Source: Rhynchopus sp. YZ270_cl-10 (Eukaryota > Euglenozoa > Diplonemea > Diplonemida > Diplonemidae). From it: a stretch of 64,000 nucleotides of DNA. The number at the start of each line of letters is the position of its first letter. Positions within the stretch are counted from its first letter, which is position 1. The DNA lies in contig OZ037871.1 in assembly GCA_964035575.1 (NCBI GenBank), positions 1,364,001 through 1,428,000 on the forward strand, given 5' to 3'. The notes beneath the pieces are model-generated. The model was not told the origin of the DNA and searched no databases. It saw only the letters and a program-made list of their open reading frames with translations. Positions 31,008-39,834 of this stretch are shown one piece after another. Both the position numbers and the translations under genes were made by a program.

Positions 31008-31517
31008 CAATGGGGGGGGGGGGGGGGGGGGTCTGGGGGCGGGAATTTTGTTACTTAGGATGGAATATTTTTTTTTTCAACGGTACAAATTGGGGTCGGA
31101 AATTTTTTTTGACCAATTTTTGCCCACAAAAAATCGAAAAAAAAATTTTTTTTTTCCGATTCTCGGGAGACTGTGTGTGCTGTGATGGGGTCATTTTGCG
31201 CAGAGAAATGAGTTTTTTTGGCCTAAAATGCATGTGTCAGTTTTGGGTGTATTTTCACCTAAAAACTGACACATGCATTTTAGGCCAAAAAAACTCATTT
31301 CTCAGCGCAAAATGACCCCATCACAGCACGCACAGTCTCCCGAGAATCGGAAAAAAAAAATTTTTTTTTTTGATTTTTTGTGGGTGGGAAAATTTTTTCG
31401 GACCCCCCCTTAGGTTTTGTACAGGGCCCCCCCTGTAACTTAGGGGGGAAACCGTGATTCCCAAAAATTTTTTTGCTCGTTGGGGGGGGGGGGGGGGGTT
31501 TTGGACCCCATTTCAAG
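31008..31517. mobile_element. 510-bp TAA-flanked insertion with a large central palindrome
   Basis: Sits in the right terminal repeat of chain element 3 between TAA at 31005-31007 and TAA at 31518-31520. The centre is a large inverted repeat: arms of about 115 bp (about 31122-31236 and 31262-31384) containing CCGATTCTCGGGAGACTGTG, ATGGGGTCATTTTGCGC and GGCCTAAAATGCATGTGTC. Outside the arms are G tracts of 20 (31012-31031) and 17 (31482-31498). The outermost ends are only weakly inverted (AATGGGG in both), so the family is uncertain. Confidence 0.6.
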
Positions 31518-31773
31518 TAACATTGTAACATGGATTGGAATAATGGGCCTTCCCTAACCCTTATTCACTTTTTGACCTGTTTTTTTTTTCTCCCCCAGGT
31601 TTTTTTTTGCATATTGTGAATAAGAGATAAGGGAAAACCCTTATCTCTTATTCCCTGCAAGAACAGTCCAAAACCCCAAATCTCAACCCTTATCTCTTAT
31701 TCGCCCCCCAGTAAAGGCAAAAGTGTACTCGTTTTTTTTTGGGGTTTTTTTTAGGGGTCCCAGGTCTGAAGGA

Positions 31774-32270
31774 CTGAACCAACCCCAAAAACCTTTTACT
31801 TTTCTATTGTACATGCTCGCGTGTTTGTGTATTTGTGTTTTCAACACTTTCTATCATTTTCAGGTCCTGGGCTGGACTATAAATTGCATCCGTCCCTCCT
31901 GAAACTCTATGAAGGTTGACCACTCGAATCGATGTCTTGACCTGAGAGACTACCAAACAGGAGGCGAGGAGGGGTATGCGGGGCGTTTTGTGTCTTCAGG
32001 GTCTTTTTGTTTTTCAGCAACCCTGCCTCTTCTATACTATGAGTGCACAGCCTTCGTCTTTCTTTTTGGGTATGCGGGACTCTCCCCTTTGTCCTCAGGG
32101 TGCTAGACGTCCCTACCCCAAGCAGCGACAAACGTACGCTGACATCGTACGTTGGTCGGCTGGACTTGCTTGCATCAATAACGTCACTCTATTTTCAAGG
32201 ACGCGTATCAGTCATCACAAAAGAACCCCCTCCCCAACACCCAGTATTGTTGCTCCGCAAACCTGTTTCC
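31774..32270 (+). repeat. Repeat A, copy 3 (497 bp)
   Basis: Matches copies 1 and 2 with a 2-bp deletion (GAAGGTTGACC for GAAGGTGTTGACC), a small change at the left border and few substitutions. It is the displaced end of the third propeller-gene block, pushed 6.9 kb away by the insertion nest. Confidence 0.9.
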
Positions 32271-32286
32271 TTTATGAATTATAATG

Positions 32287-32456
32287 CCGTAGATGTAAAT
32301 ATATTGGAACGGCTGGGCGAAAAAATTCCCGTTCCGTTCCAACATCATTATGGGCCAACATATTTACGTGAGGGAAGATTTGTCCCTATTGACGTTGGGG
32401 TACGAGCCTTTTTTGGACAGTTCCAACATTGGCACGTTCCGTATTTACATCTACGG
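32287..32456. repeat. 170-bp inverted-repeat sequence upstream of tubulin cofactor A
   Basis: A perfect 15-bp inverted pair, CCGTAGATGTAAATA and its complement, bounds the segment, and an inner GGAACG / CGTTCC pair follows. No clear target duplication. It ends about 70 bp before the cofactor A start codon, so it may overlap the promoter. The right arm of the 25-bp inverted repeat (32460-32484) follows directly. Confidence 0.55.
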
Positions 32457-32524
32457 TAGTAACATTTTGAATGAAAGATACTGTACTGTATGGGCAGAAA
32501 AATACCTAAAACAACACACACATA

Positions 32525-33991
32525 ATGTCCACCGACCAACAAGTGTCTAAGCAGTTCAAGGTGAAGCTGAACAGTCTTAAGAGGTGTGCCTTCCTTCAAT
32601 GCTATATTTTTTTTTTGATGATTTTTTCTTTTCCCAATTCCGTCTTGCACGGTGCATTCTGAAGGTTCACCACCTCTCGTTAACCCAATGTGCGCGCGCC
32701 ATCTTCGCACATTTTTTGCTACATGTGGACCTGCTTCCTTCGTGGGGGTAACGGATGTTTCGCATTCCAGACACGCCTCAGTTGCAGGAAAAGTTTCGCT
32801 GGACGCGGAATCATCCCATTATAGGATGGCGTGCATCAGCCCACTTGGTTTCCTTCTGATTTTCGATGATTAACATAAAACAAACCACAGAATCCAGAAG
32901 GACCTCATCTTTGCCCGCAAGGAGCTGACGCAGGAAAAGGAGCGTCTCGAGAAGATGCAGAATGCCGACGGAGAGAAGGATGAGTTCCGTATCCGTCAGC
33001 AGGTGTGTGGACCCCCACCCACCTCCCCCAACCCCACCTCCACACACGCTTGGGGCATTGTTGTTCGCACTTCGGAATCACCCAAAAAAGCCGATGTGCT
33101 TCTCATTCTCATCCCAGGACCCGTGTCTGCACAACCCTACACCTACAGAAGCAAGTCATCGAAGAGAGCAAGGCAATGGTGCCCGATGCAGTGCGTCGTT
33201 TCAAGCAAGCTGGACAGGACCTTGAAATGTTCATCGTATGTACTTTTCAGTTTTTTTCTTTTTTACTTTTCTCAGGGTTTTTTTTAGGATTGGGTGTTTT
33301 GACCCTTGGGGGGTCGCAAAAAGAGCCCTATTTGGACGCAGAAAAAAATTTTCCCCATGCATTCAGGGCTCTCGCCAATCACCCCTTTTGGCCAAAATGG
33401 GGGGTGATTTTGGGGTCCACGAGCTTCCCCCCTGTAATAGCGGTCGCCCGAAAATTTTTCAGAACTGCTGACCAGGGACATTGGGAACATAGGGAACAAA
33501 ATGTATGTACTTTTTTTTGCGGAGCAAAAAAAAATAATATAAAATGGCGCCGCAGGCGAAAAAAAATTTAGGGTACGGTGTAAAAAGCAAGCTCTTTACA
33601 TCATAGAGTCACTCAACGAACCCTTTTTTGCGAAGCAAAAAAGGAAAAATGGCGCCGCAGGCGAAAAAAATTGAGGTACAGACTGTATGATGCGGTCAGG
33701 AACCCAGTTCCCCATGGTACTTCCCGCAAACTCACCCCCTTCGGGGGGGTGTCTCGCCCCCAAAAAATTTTTTTCCACCCCCCCCAGAATCCTGAAAAAA
33801 ATCCTGGGGGGGGGCGAGACCCCCCCTCACCCCCCCATAAAAAAAACCCTGTTTCTTTTTTATGAATTTGTTTTTTACATTTTCAAAATCAAACTCAACA
33901 GGAACGCGAGACCCTTGAGGAGGACCTGCAGGAGCAGGTTGAGGAGGCGAATGCCCTTGTCGCCGCCATTGATGCTGAGTGCAAGGCATGA
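32525..33991 (+). CDS. TBCA: Tubulin-folding cofactor A (tubulin-specific chaperone A)
   Basis: Four exons, 32525-32583, 32891-33002, 33149-33235 and 33902-33991, join in frame to give 115 aa, the normal size for the family. Exon 2 encodes LTQEKERLEKMQNADGEKDE, matching the family's EKIEKM-x-EDGE core, and exon 3 encodes VIEESKAMVPDAVRRFKQA, matching its ES-x-MIPD-x-x-RR core. The protein is a three-helix bundle that holds beta-tubulin released from the cytosolic chaperonin on its way to the alpha/beta dimer. Alignment with known cofactor A needs no gap across the first junction, which supports the 307-bp intron 1. Intron 1 uses GTGTGC and intron 2 GTGTGT donors instead of GTATGT. Intron 3 is 666 bp and swollen with repeats. 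Confidence 0.9.
33236..33901 (+). repeat. Repeat-filled intron 3 of tubulin cofactor A
   Basis: The intron begins GTATGTACTTTT and the same 12 bp recurs at 33503. A unit with a GC(G/A)(G/A)AGC core flanked by T and A runs, followed by AATGGCGCCGCAGGCGAAAA, occurs twice (about 33510-33570 and 33622-33673). Near the end an inverted pair, GTCTCGCCCCC and GGGGGCGAGAC, spans about 33731-33820 in C/G-rich DNA. The normal CAACAG acceptor lies at 33901. Other introns here are mostly 41-120 bp. Confidence 0.6.
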
Positions 33992-34650
33992 GCGGCATGA
34001 CGTGCCATGTACCACGTCCCGTCATGTGTTCCAGCGAGACACACAGTGTGGCATACATCACCACACCACACCCCTATTAGATACGCAGCCACGAGAACGT
34101 CTGCACCCAAAAGGAAACTATCGACCCCATAAGGCCGCCGATCCTGCTACCTCTGCTTTGGTACCAAAAAAAAGGGCTTCCGAACCAAATTTTTTTTTTA
34201 TCACAAAGTACCGTTTTATTCTTGCCCAGCAGTAGTTGTAATAAGTGATCGTCAAAGATGTGTCAGTGTCAGCAGCTGCCTTCTTCCCCCCGCCTCTGGT
34301 CCGCGATTCGTTGACTCTTTTGAAGGTGTCTACTACTTCAGGTCATCTTCCATCTTACCGATTTTTCTCGTTTTGCAACAATTCGCGAGGGGGAAAAAAA
34401 CCACAAAAACAAACGCAGCACCGTGTTTTGTGCACAGACCACAGGAGACCACACCCCATTTTTTTTCTCACCCCTAAAAATTAATAGATGCTAAGAAAAA
34501 GCCCCTATTTTAGAGACGAAAAAAAAAGACATCTTCCCCCCCTAATTGGTTCCTCTGTGCACCTTCTGTTGTACCGCAGGGTGCTTTGCACTTTCACCCG
34601 GGGCTACCATCGCTCTTCACTTCACACAATCACCACCTCACCCTCAGCCC
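33992..34650. other. Intergenic region
   Basis: About 660 bp between cofactor A and the coiled-coil gene. No gene, RNA or obvious repeat seen; T-rich and A-rich tracts only. Confidence 0.5.
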
Positions 34651-37446
34651 ATGCCAACTACACCGTATGTTGCACGACCTGGGGTGTCTGCAGTAGCGAG
34701 CACACATGAGGGTCAGAAGGTGACATGGGAACATGACCACACGAGCCAACAGCCGCCCCATGCTGAGGCAGAGGTGGTGCGTGCCCTGGCTGCGCAAGAG
34801 GTGCGCCACAACGCGTTGACAGCAGAGCTGAAGAAGGTGGTGCTGCACCAGGAGCAGGAACGCAGTGCCTTGGAAGGGGAGGTCAACATGCTTATGTCAC
34901 GCCTGGAACGGCAGGCAGAGACGACCACGGCGTTGTCGACAGAGCTGAACTCTGCGCTGACGGAGGCGACCTTGCTGGTGACGGAGAAGCAGAGCATGGA
35001 GCAGACCATCCAAAGCCTCAGCCTGCAGCGTGACGAGCTGGCTGCACGGTCAGACTCGCTTGCTGTGGCGCTCTCCGAGGCGGTCTCTGGTGGGGAGGAC
35101 AGTGCGCATCTCATACACGACCTGCGCGCAGAGGTGGCCCGCCTCACTGCCGCCACCGACACTGCTGTGGCAGATGTTATGCTGCGAGACGCATGCACGC
35201 GCGATGCAGAGAAGCAACTCCACCAGGTCGTCACCGAGCTCCAAACCACAAGCGATGCACTGCGTGCCAAGACCTCAGACCACAAAACGCTTCTCTCCGA
35301 GCTTGCCGCAGCACGCAGCACTATCTCCAGACTCGAATCCGACGCAGACGCGAAGGCTCTGCAGTCTGCCCAACTCAACGCAACACAACTCTCCGAACTG
35401 CAACACACACACGCCGAAATGGTGGCAGAGGTGGCAAAGCTGCAGAATGAAAACGCAACCTTGCGCACCGAAGCCACCGACAGAGAAGCGACGGCAGCGC
35501 TCCTAGGAGAAGGCTACAAGGAGAAGGAGAAGGCAGCAGAATCACTACGTGGTGTGATGGAGAGCAGGGTTGTGGTGTTGGAAGGGGAGTTGAAGGCTCG
35601 GGAGGCCTCTTGCGTGGAGCTGAAGGTGGCGGTGGAGGAGGCTGAGCGGGCTGCGGCGAAGGCAGAGAGGAAGGCAGTCAGCGCAGCGGGGCTGCTGCAG
35701 GAGCAGGCTGGGCAGTTGCAGGCACAGCTGCAGGAGAGTCATGGGCACCATGCTGCGGCGTCTACGAGCGTTGCGTCGCTGAGGGCAGAGTTGAGTGATT
35801 CAAAGGCAGCGGCAGACAGAAAGCTGAAGCAAGCCTCAGAGCGTCTTGCCCAAGCAGACGCGGCAGGCGAAGAGGCAGCAGTCGCCCTCAGGGCAGCGGA
35901 GCGTGAGACCGCCTTCCTGCGGCAGCAGGTTGCCCGTGGAGAGTCGTCGCTGTCTGCGCTGGAGGCATCGTTGGCGACCCTCGCAGAAGAGCTGCGTGAC
36001 GCCAGGTCCGAAGGCAAACGTGCCCAAGATATCGGCAAAGAGCGTGACAACATCGAGCGTGCGAAGGAGACGGCGCAGGCAGAGGTGCATGCCCTGCAGG
36101 CGAGCAACGCTGCCTTGGAGAAGGAGGTGGGGTTGCTGGAGCAGGTATGGTTTGTTGGTGAATAAAGTGTCGATTATATTTTCTCAAATTCTCAAATTGA
36201 CGGGAAAAATCGTTCAACACTTTTGCCGTTTCATGTGCCAACAAAAGGTCCCACCACGCCCACCACACTACGCCTCCACACCACAGGACGTGGAGCGTCT
36301 CACCTCGCAGCATGCCCTCGACGTGGCACAGCTCCACCTTGCACAGGACGCCTCTGTGCGTGCAGAAGAGCGCAGCAGGGATGCAGACGCAGACGTGGCC
36401 AGACAGAAGGGTGCCTGCGAGGACAAGGTGTGCGCACTGCAGGTGCTTGTCGAGAAGAAGGTATGCACCTTTTGCACCTTGGCCCATCAGATTAACTACC
36501 AACGTTTCCACCCCACCAGGACTTCCTCATCAACCAACTGACCAACGACTCCGCTGACTGCGAGGTGCAGCGCCTCAAGCTTGAATCCGTTGCCTCCGAC
36601 CTGCGTCTCCAGGTAGAACAACTCATAGGCGAGCGGGGAGAGACGGACACACGGCACGCAGGCGAGGTCCGCCGCGCAGTCGACTCTGAGCTAGAGGTGT
36701 CCACCTTGCAGCTCCGCCGGTACAATGCCCGCAGTGCGGCGCTTCTGGCTGCACACAACAGCCTCGCCCAGACGCGACGCTGCTTTCACATGCTTCTGCT
36801 CTATCGACGCAAACACGCACCACGCAAACATCCTGTCAAAGACACCAAATCAACACGCACGCTACAACGGATGAACACACAACGGCATCTGTATGCGGGG
36901 TGGGTTCGGTTGCGTTTGTTTGCGCAGTATCGGCAGACGTTGGTGGTGGTCGCGAATTCAACAAAGATCCTGCAGCGCGCTGTGCCTGGCGGGTGTTTGT
37001 TTGATATGTGCACAGTGGCGGTGCAGGAGATAGCTATAGGGCGCGACGCTGCGGCACATTGCACAGCACTGAAGGCAGAGGTGGCGAAGAGCGTGCAGCT
37101 GCGGCGCGATGTGCAGGCAGACTACGACCTGCACAACTTCCGCATGCAGGCAGCCATCGAACGCCTCTCACAAGAGGTCCTCTCCCTCACCCTTACCCGC
37201 AAGGAGATGCTCGCCGCGCTCACCCAGCTCAGCACCCTGCTCCAGGCAGCCATCGCAGACCTCCGTTCAGGCCCGCCCTCCGCAGAGGTCGTCCGAGAGC
37301 TCATCTTCAGCTTCTCCAGTGCTGCTGAGCGAACCCAGGTGGTGGTCGGTGCGGCGATGTGTAGTGGTGCAGGTGACCTCCCCCAGTCCTCAGAGACCCC
37401 AGCAATCTCGCCACGAAGGTCGCCTCGTTCAATGGTAGGGAGGTGA
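34651..37446 (+). CDS. Long coiled-coil protein, about 864 aa
   Basis: Three exons, 34651-36144, 36287-36460 and 36520-37446, all in phase 0. After a short start (MPTTPYVARPG) nearly the whole protein is a predicted coiled coil rich in Ala, Glu, Leu, Arg and Gln (for example LEGEVNMLMSRLERQAETTT and LREVLAS-type heptads). The middle of exon 3 has a basic segment (LLLYRRKHAPRKHPVKDTKS) and an aromatic, non-coil insert. The C-terminus is Ser and Pro-rich. Such proteins are usually structural: centrosome or basal body, flagellar, or golgin-like. No motif decides between these. A further exon is possible: splicing from a GTAGGG donor after Ser-Met to a TTTTCAG acceptor would add QRCRDADEEMK and end at 37661. 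The donor is atypical, so the TGA at 37446 is used here. Confidence 0.78.
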
Positions 37447-38176
37447 AAAAGGGTTGAGGTGGTTGTCTGCTCGCAGGGTCTAAGACGAAGGGGTGGCTAG
37501 GTGGTGTTGGTAGTGCTCCACTGATTTGGGATTTTCAGCAACGCTGTCGTGATGCGGATGAAGAGATGAAGGTGTGCTGGGAAGAACCTCCAGGGTCGGG
37601 CCAAAAGAAAACGTCTCACTTCAAGTGGATGCGGTTCTCAAGGAGGCTGCAATGCGTCTAGGTTTGCTTCCGAACGTCGTTTTCAGTCAGATTCAAAGCC
37701 CTGCATGCTCAGTCGACTTCGAGAATGGGGTGGGGGTGGGATGCGATGTTTTGTACAACAGCCTTTTTGGTCCCTCCATTTTTGGACACAGGTGACATGT
37801 TGGTTTTTGTCAATAAAGGGGGGAGGGGAGGGGGATGATACACCCATTTAGATTTTTTGTACTCCTCTTCAGCATGCATACTGTCAGAGGTTTTTTTCTC
37901 TGTTTTTTTTTTTTTTGTAATAGAATTGCCAGGTATTTATTTTATAGCGGATTACGATTTCCGGATTAGAATTTGCTGGAAAAAAAAAATTCCCTGCCAA
38001 AAAACAACAAGCGAAACATTGCGTCGCTTTTTTTATTTTTTGCCGAGACTCGAGAACTCTAAGAACTCAATAGAAAACCACACACCCCACGAGATTACTT
38101 TTTCCTTCCCCTTTCCCCCTCCCTCCTCTCGCCAATCTATACCCACAAAAACCAACAGAAACAGACCTCATCTAAG
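37447..38176. other. Intergenic region
   Basis: Apart from the possible extra exon 37541-37661 of the coiled-coil gene, nothing coding is seen. T-rich tracts and a pyrimidine-rich leader precede the next gene. Confidence 0.5.
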
Positions 38177-39586
38177 ATGAAGGTCACTCTGTTTGCAGCA
38201 GGGTTTGTTTCGGGTGTCGTTGCGCAGCTTTTGGCGGGGTGGGCTGGGTATTTTCCTATTGACTTGGGAAGGGGGCCGTCTTTAGAGATCCCCACACGCC
38301 ACAACATCGGCGTGGCGCTGCTTGACGAACACAACGAAGCACTCCCTCACCTGGCACGTCTTCTTGCACACTCCGGCACCACCACCACTCTGGTCCACTT
38401 CGACTCCCATCCGGACCTCTCCCTTCCCCGCCTCCCTTCATGGATAGCCTCAAACGTTGTCCACCGCCACGCCGGTTGGCTTGAGGATCTTACACGATTC
38501 TGTGATATCGCTGATTGGATCCTCCCTTTAGTGGCTGCAGGCCTTTTGGAGCATATTGTATGGGTCGCGCCTCTGTGGAGTGAGCAGTTTGGTGTGGGGG
38601 TGGAGGACTTTGTTGTGGTGTACACGAACAACACATTACACGTTGCGTGTGGAGGAGGAGGAGGAGGTGGAGGAGGTGGAGGTGGAGGAGGAGGATGCAG
38701 CGAGCAGGCACAGGGCTACTTTGAAGGAGGGGGCCTATGGATAGAAAAGGTGCCCCGTGATGCGGTGGTGTTTCCATTTCGTTTGGAGGTGATTCGTGGG
38801 GTGGCAGGGGAGGTAGGGGTCATGCAGCGTGTGGCCAAGGTGGTGGCAGGGCGGAGGTGGGTGCTGGACATCGATGAAGACTACTTCGTGACAACAAACC
38901 CGCTGATAGGTGCGTTGGAGGTGCTTCTTTCGCCGCAGAGCATTGCAGCGTTGAAGGCGATCGTCGCGAAGGATGCGTCGCCGCTTCTTGCGGAACATCT
39001 TAAGGTGATTGCAGAGAAGAGGTTGAATGGGAGTGCAGAGCATCAGTCGGTGAAGTACGCGAAGGTGTTGTTGAGTGAAGCGGAGTTGACGTGGTTTGTG
39101 TCGTTTTGTGCGACGTTTGATGAGTCGTTCATCACTGCAGCAGAGCTGCCAGCCATGGCGGATCTGGCCTTAGGGCTGCCGCATAGGAAAGTGACGCCAG
39201 AGGACCTAGCCTTTGCAGTGCGCTCCTTTGCGGAAAACCTGGTGTTGTTCGCAAACGACCCATCCGGTGTGCTTGTGTGCAGAAGTGAGGGCTACGTGCC
39301 GGCCGCGTTGTCGCCCTATCTGCATGATTTGCTGCTGAAGGAGCTGGGTGCAACCGTGCTGTTGAAAGGCCCCGTTGCCTTCCTGCGTGATGCGGGGGGA
39401 GTGGGGCCACCATCGGAGGAGGCCCCAGGCAGCTCGGTTGTCACTGCCTTAGTGGACGACCGTTTTGTGAAGTGCACCATTTCTGTAACGTACCTCAATA
39501 CAGTGTTGGTGCAGCTCCCGAATGGAAGCTCCGTGCATCTCCCATGGGGTGCGGTGGCGCCGTCAGGGAAGAAGCAGAAGCGGTGA
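38177..39586 (+). CDS. UPF0489 (C5orf22-like) family protein
   Basis: Single exon, 469 aa. The family hallmarks are present: HNIGVALLDEHNEALPHL (about residues 42-59), LVHFDSHPDLSLP (about 72-84) and, in the middle, RRWVLDIDEDYFVT (about 226-239). The spacing of DSHPD and DxDxDYF resembles metal-binding motifs of the arginase/deacetylase fold, but the biochemical activity of UPF0489 proteins is not established. The N-terminus (MKVTLFAAGFVSGVVAQLLAGW) is hydrophobic and may be a signal or anchor, which is not usual in the family. A run of 15 glycines encoded by GGA/GGT repeats (38651-38695) sits in a loop and may vary in length between strains. The start ATG is the first in frame after a pyrimidine-rich leader. 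Confidence 0.82.
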   Translation: MKVTLFAAGFVSGVVAQLLAGWAGYFPIDLGRGPSLEIPTRHNIGVALLDEHNEALPHLARLLAHSGTTTTLVHFDSHPDLSLPRLPSWIASNVVHRHAGWLEDLTRFCDIADWILPLVAAGLLEHIVWVAPLWSEQFGVGVEDFVVVYTNNTLHVACGGGGGGGGGGGGGGGCSEQAQGYFEGGGLWIEKVPRDAVVFPFRLEVIRGVAGEVGVMQRVAKVVAGRRWVLDIDEDYFVTTNPLIGALEVLLSPQSIAALKAIVAKDASPLLAEHLKVIAEKRLNGSAEHQSVKYAKVLLSEAELTWFVSFCATFDESFITAAELPAMADLALGLPHRKVTPEDLAFAVRSFAENLVLFANDPSGVLVCRSEGYVPAALSPYLHDLLLKELGATVLLKGPVAFLRDAGGVGPPSEEAPGSSVVTALVDDRFVKCTISVTYLNTVLVQLPNGSSVHLPWGAVAPSGKKQKR

Positions 39587-39834
39587 GCGCAGAGGGAGAA
39601 AGAGAGACAGAGACAGAGAGAGGAGAAGTGCTATGTCAGTACGGTTGTATGGTGAGGCTCTTCTGTGCAACATCCCCCCTTTCCCCCTCCCAGCCTTTGC
39701 ATCTTAAGTGTGACAACAAAAGGTCTATTTTTTGACACATTTGTCCCCTTTTTACCCAGCTTGGATGCGCGATTTGCACGTCGACACCAACCACATAACC
39801 TACAGAGAAGGACATTTTTTGAAACAACAAAACA

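Larger units (their letters stand above)
27648..31554. mobile_element. Chain element 3: 3.9-kb TAA-flanked inverted-repeat element with nested insertions
   Basis: Flanked by TAA at 27645-27647 and 31555-31557. The terminal 31 bp are perfect inverted copies, beginning GGGAAGGCCCATTATTCC at the left. Inside them a second inverted zone (27679-27815 and about 30850-31000) is built from palindromic GGGTCCGTAATTACGGACCC units and an ACGGCGGGGTCC block. The right terminus is split by another TAA-flanked insertion (31008-31517). Two copies of a foldback repeat and a heptamer array lie within. About 2 kb of unique-looking interior (28.28-29.75 kb) has no recognisable transposase. Confidence 0.75.
24817..31711. 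mobile_element. TA-flanked outer MITE (about 198 bp) split by a 6.7-kb chain of insertions
   Basis: Ends are inverted: CTGGGGTGGGGGGCGAATAA at the left and, at the right read backwards, CTGGGGGGCGAATAAGAGAT. TA flanks both ends (24815-24816 and 31712-31713). The empty site is visible in the copy 2 flank at 4406-4421, where GATGTTTAAATGCAAAAG runs without interruption. Subtracting the internal TAA-flanked chain (24858-31554) leaves about 198 bp, made mostly of AATAAGAGATAAGGG-type hairpins (for example 31618-31651). The outer element therefore inserted first and later received the others. No coding capacity. Confidence 0.8.

Noticed and set aside
38651-38695. GGA/GGT repeat in the UPF0489 gene as an intron or assembly error
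   Set aside because: It stays in frame, has no splice signals, and poly-Gly loops of this kind are common; it is left as coding.
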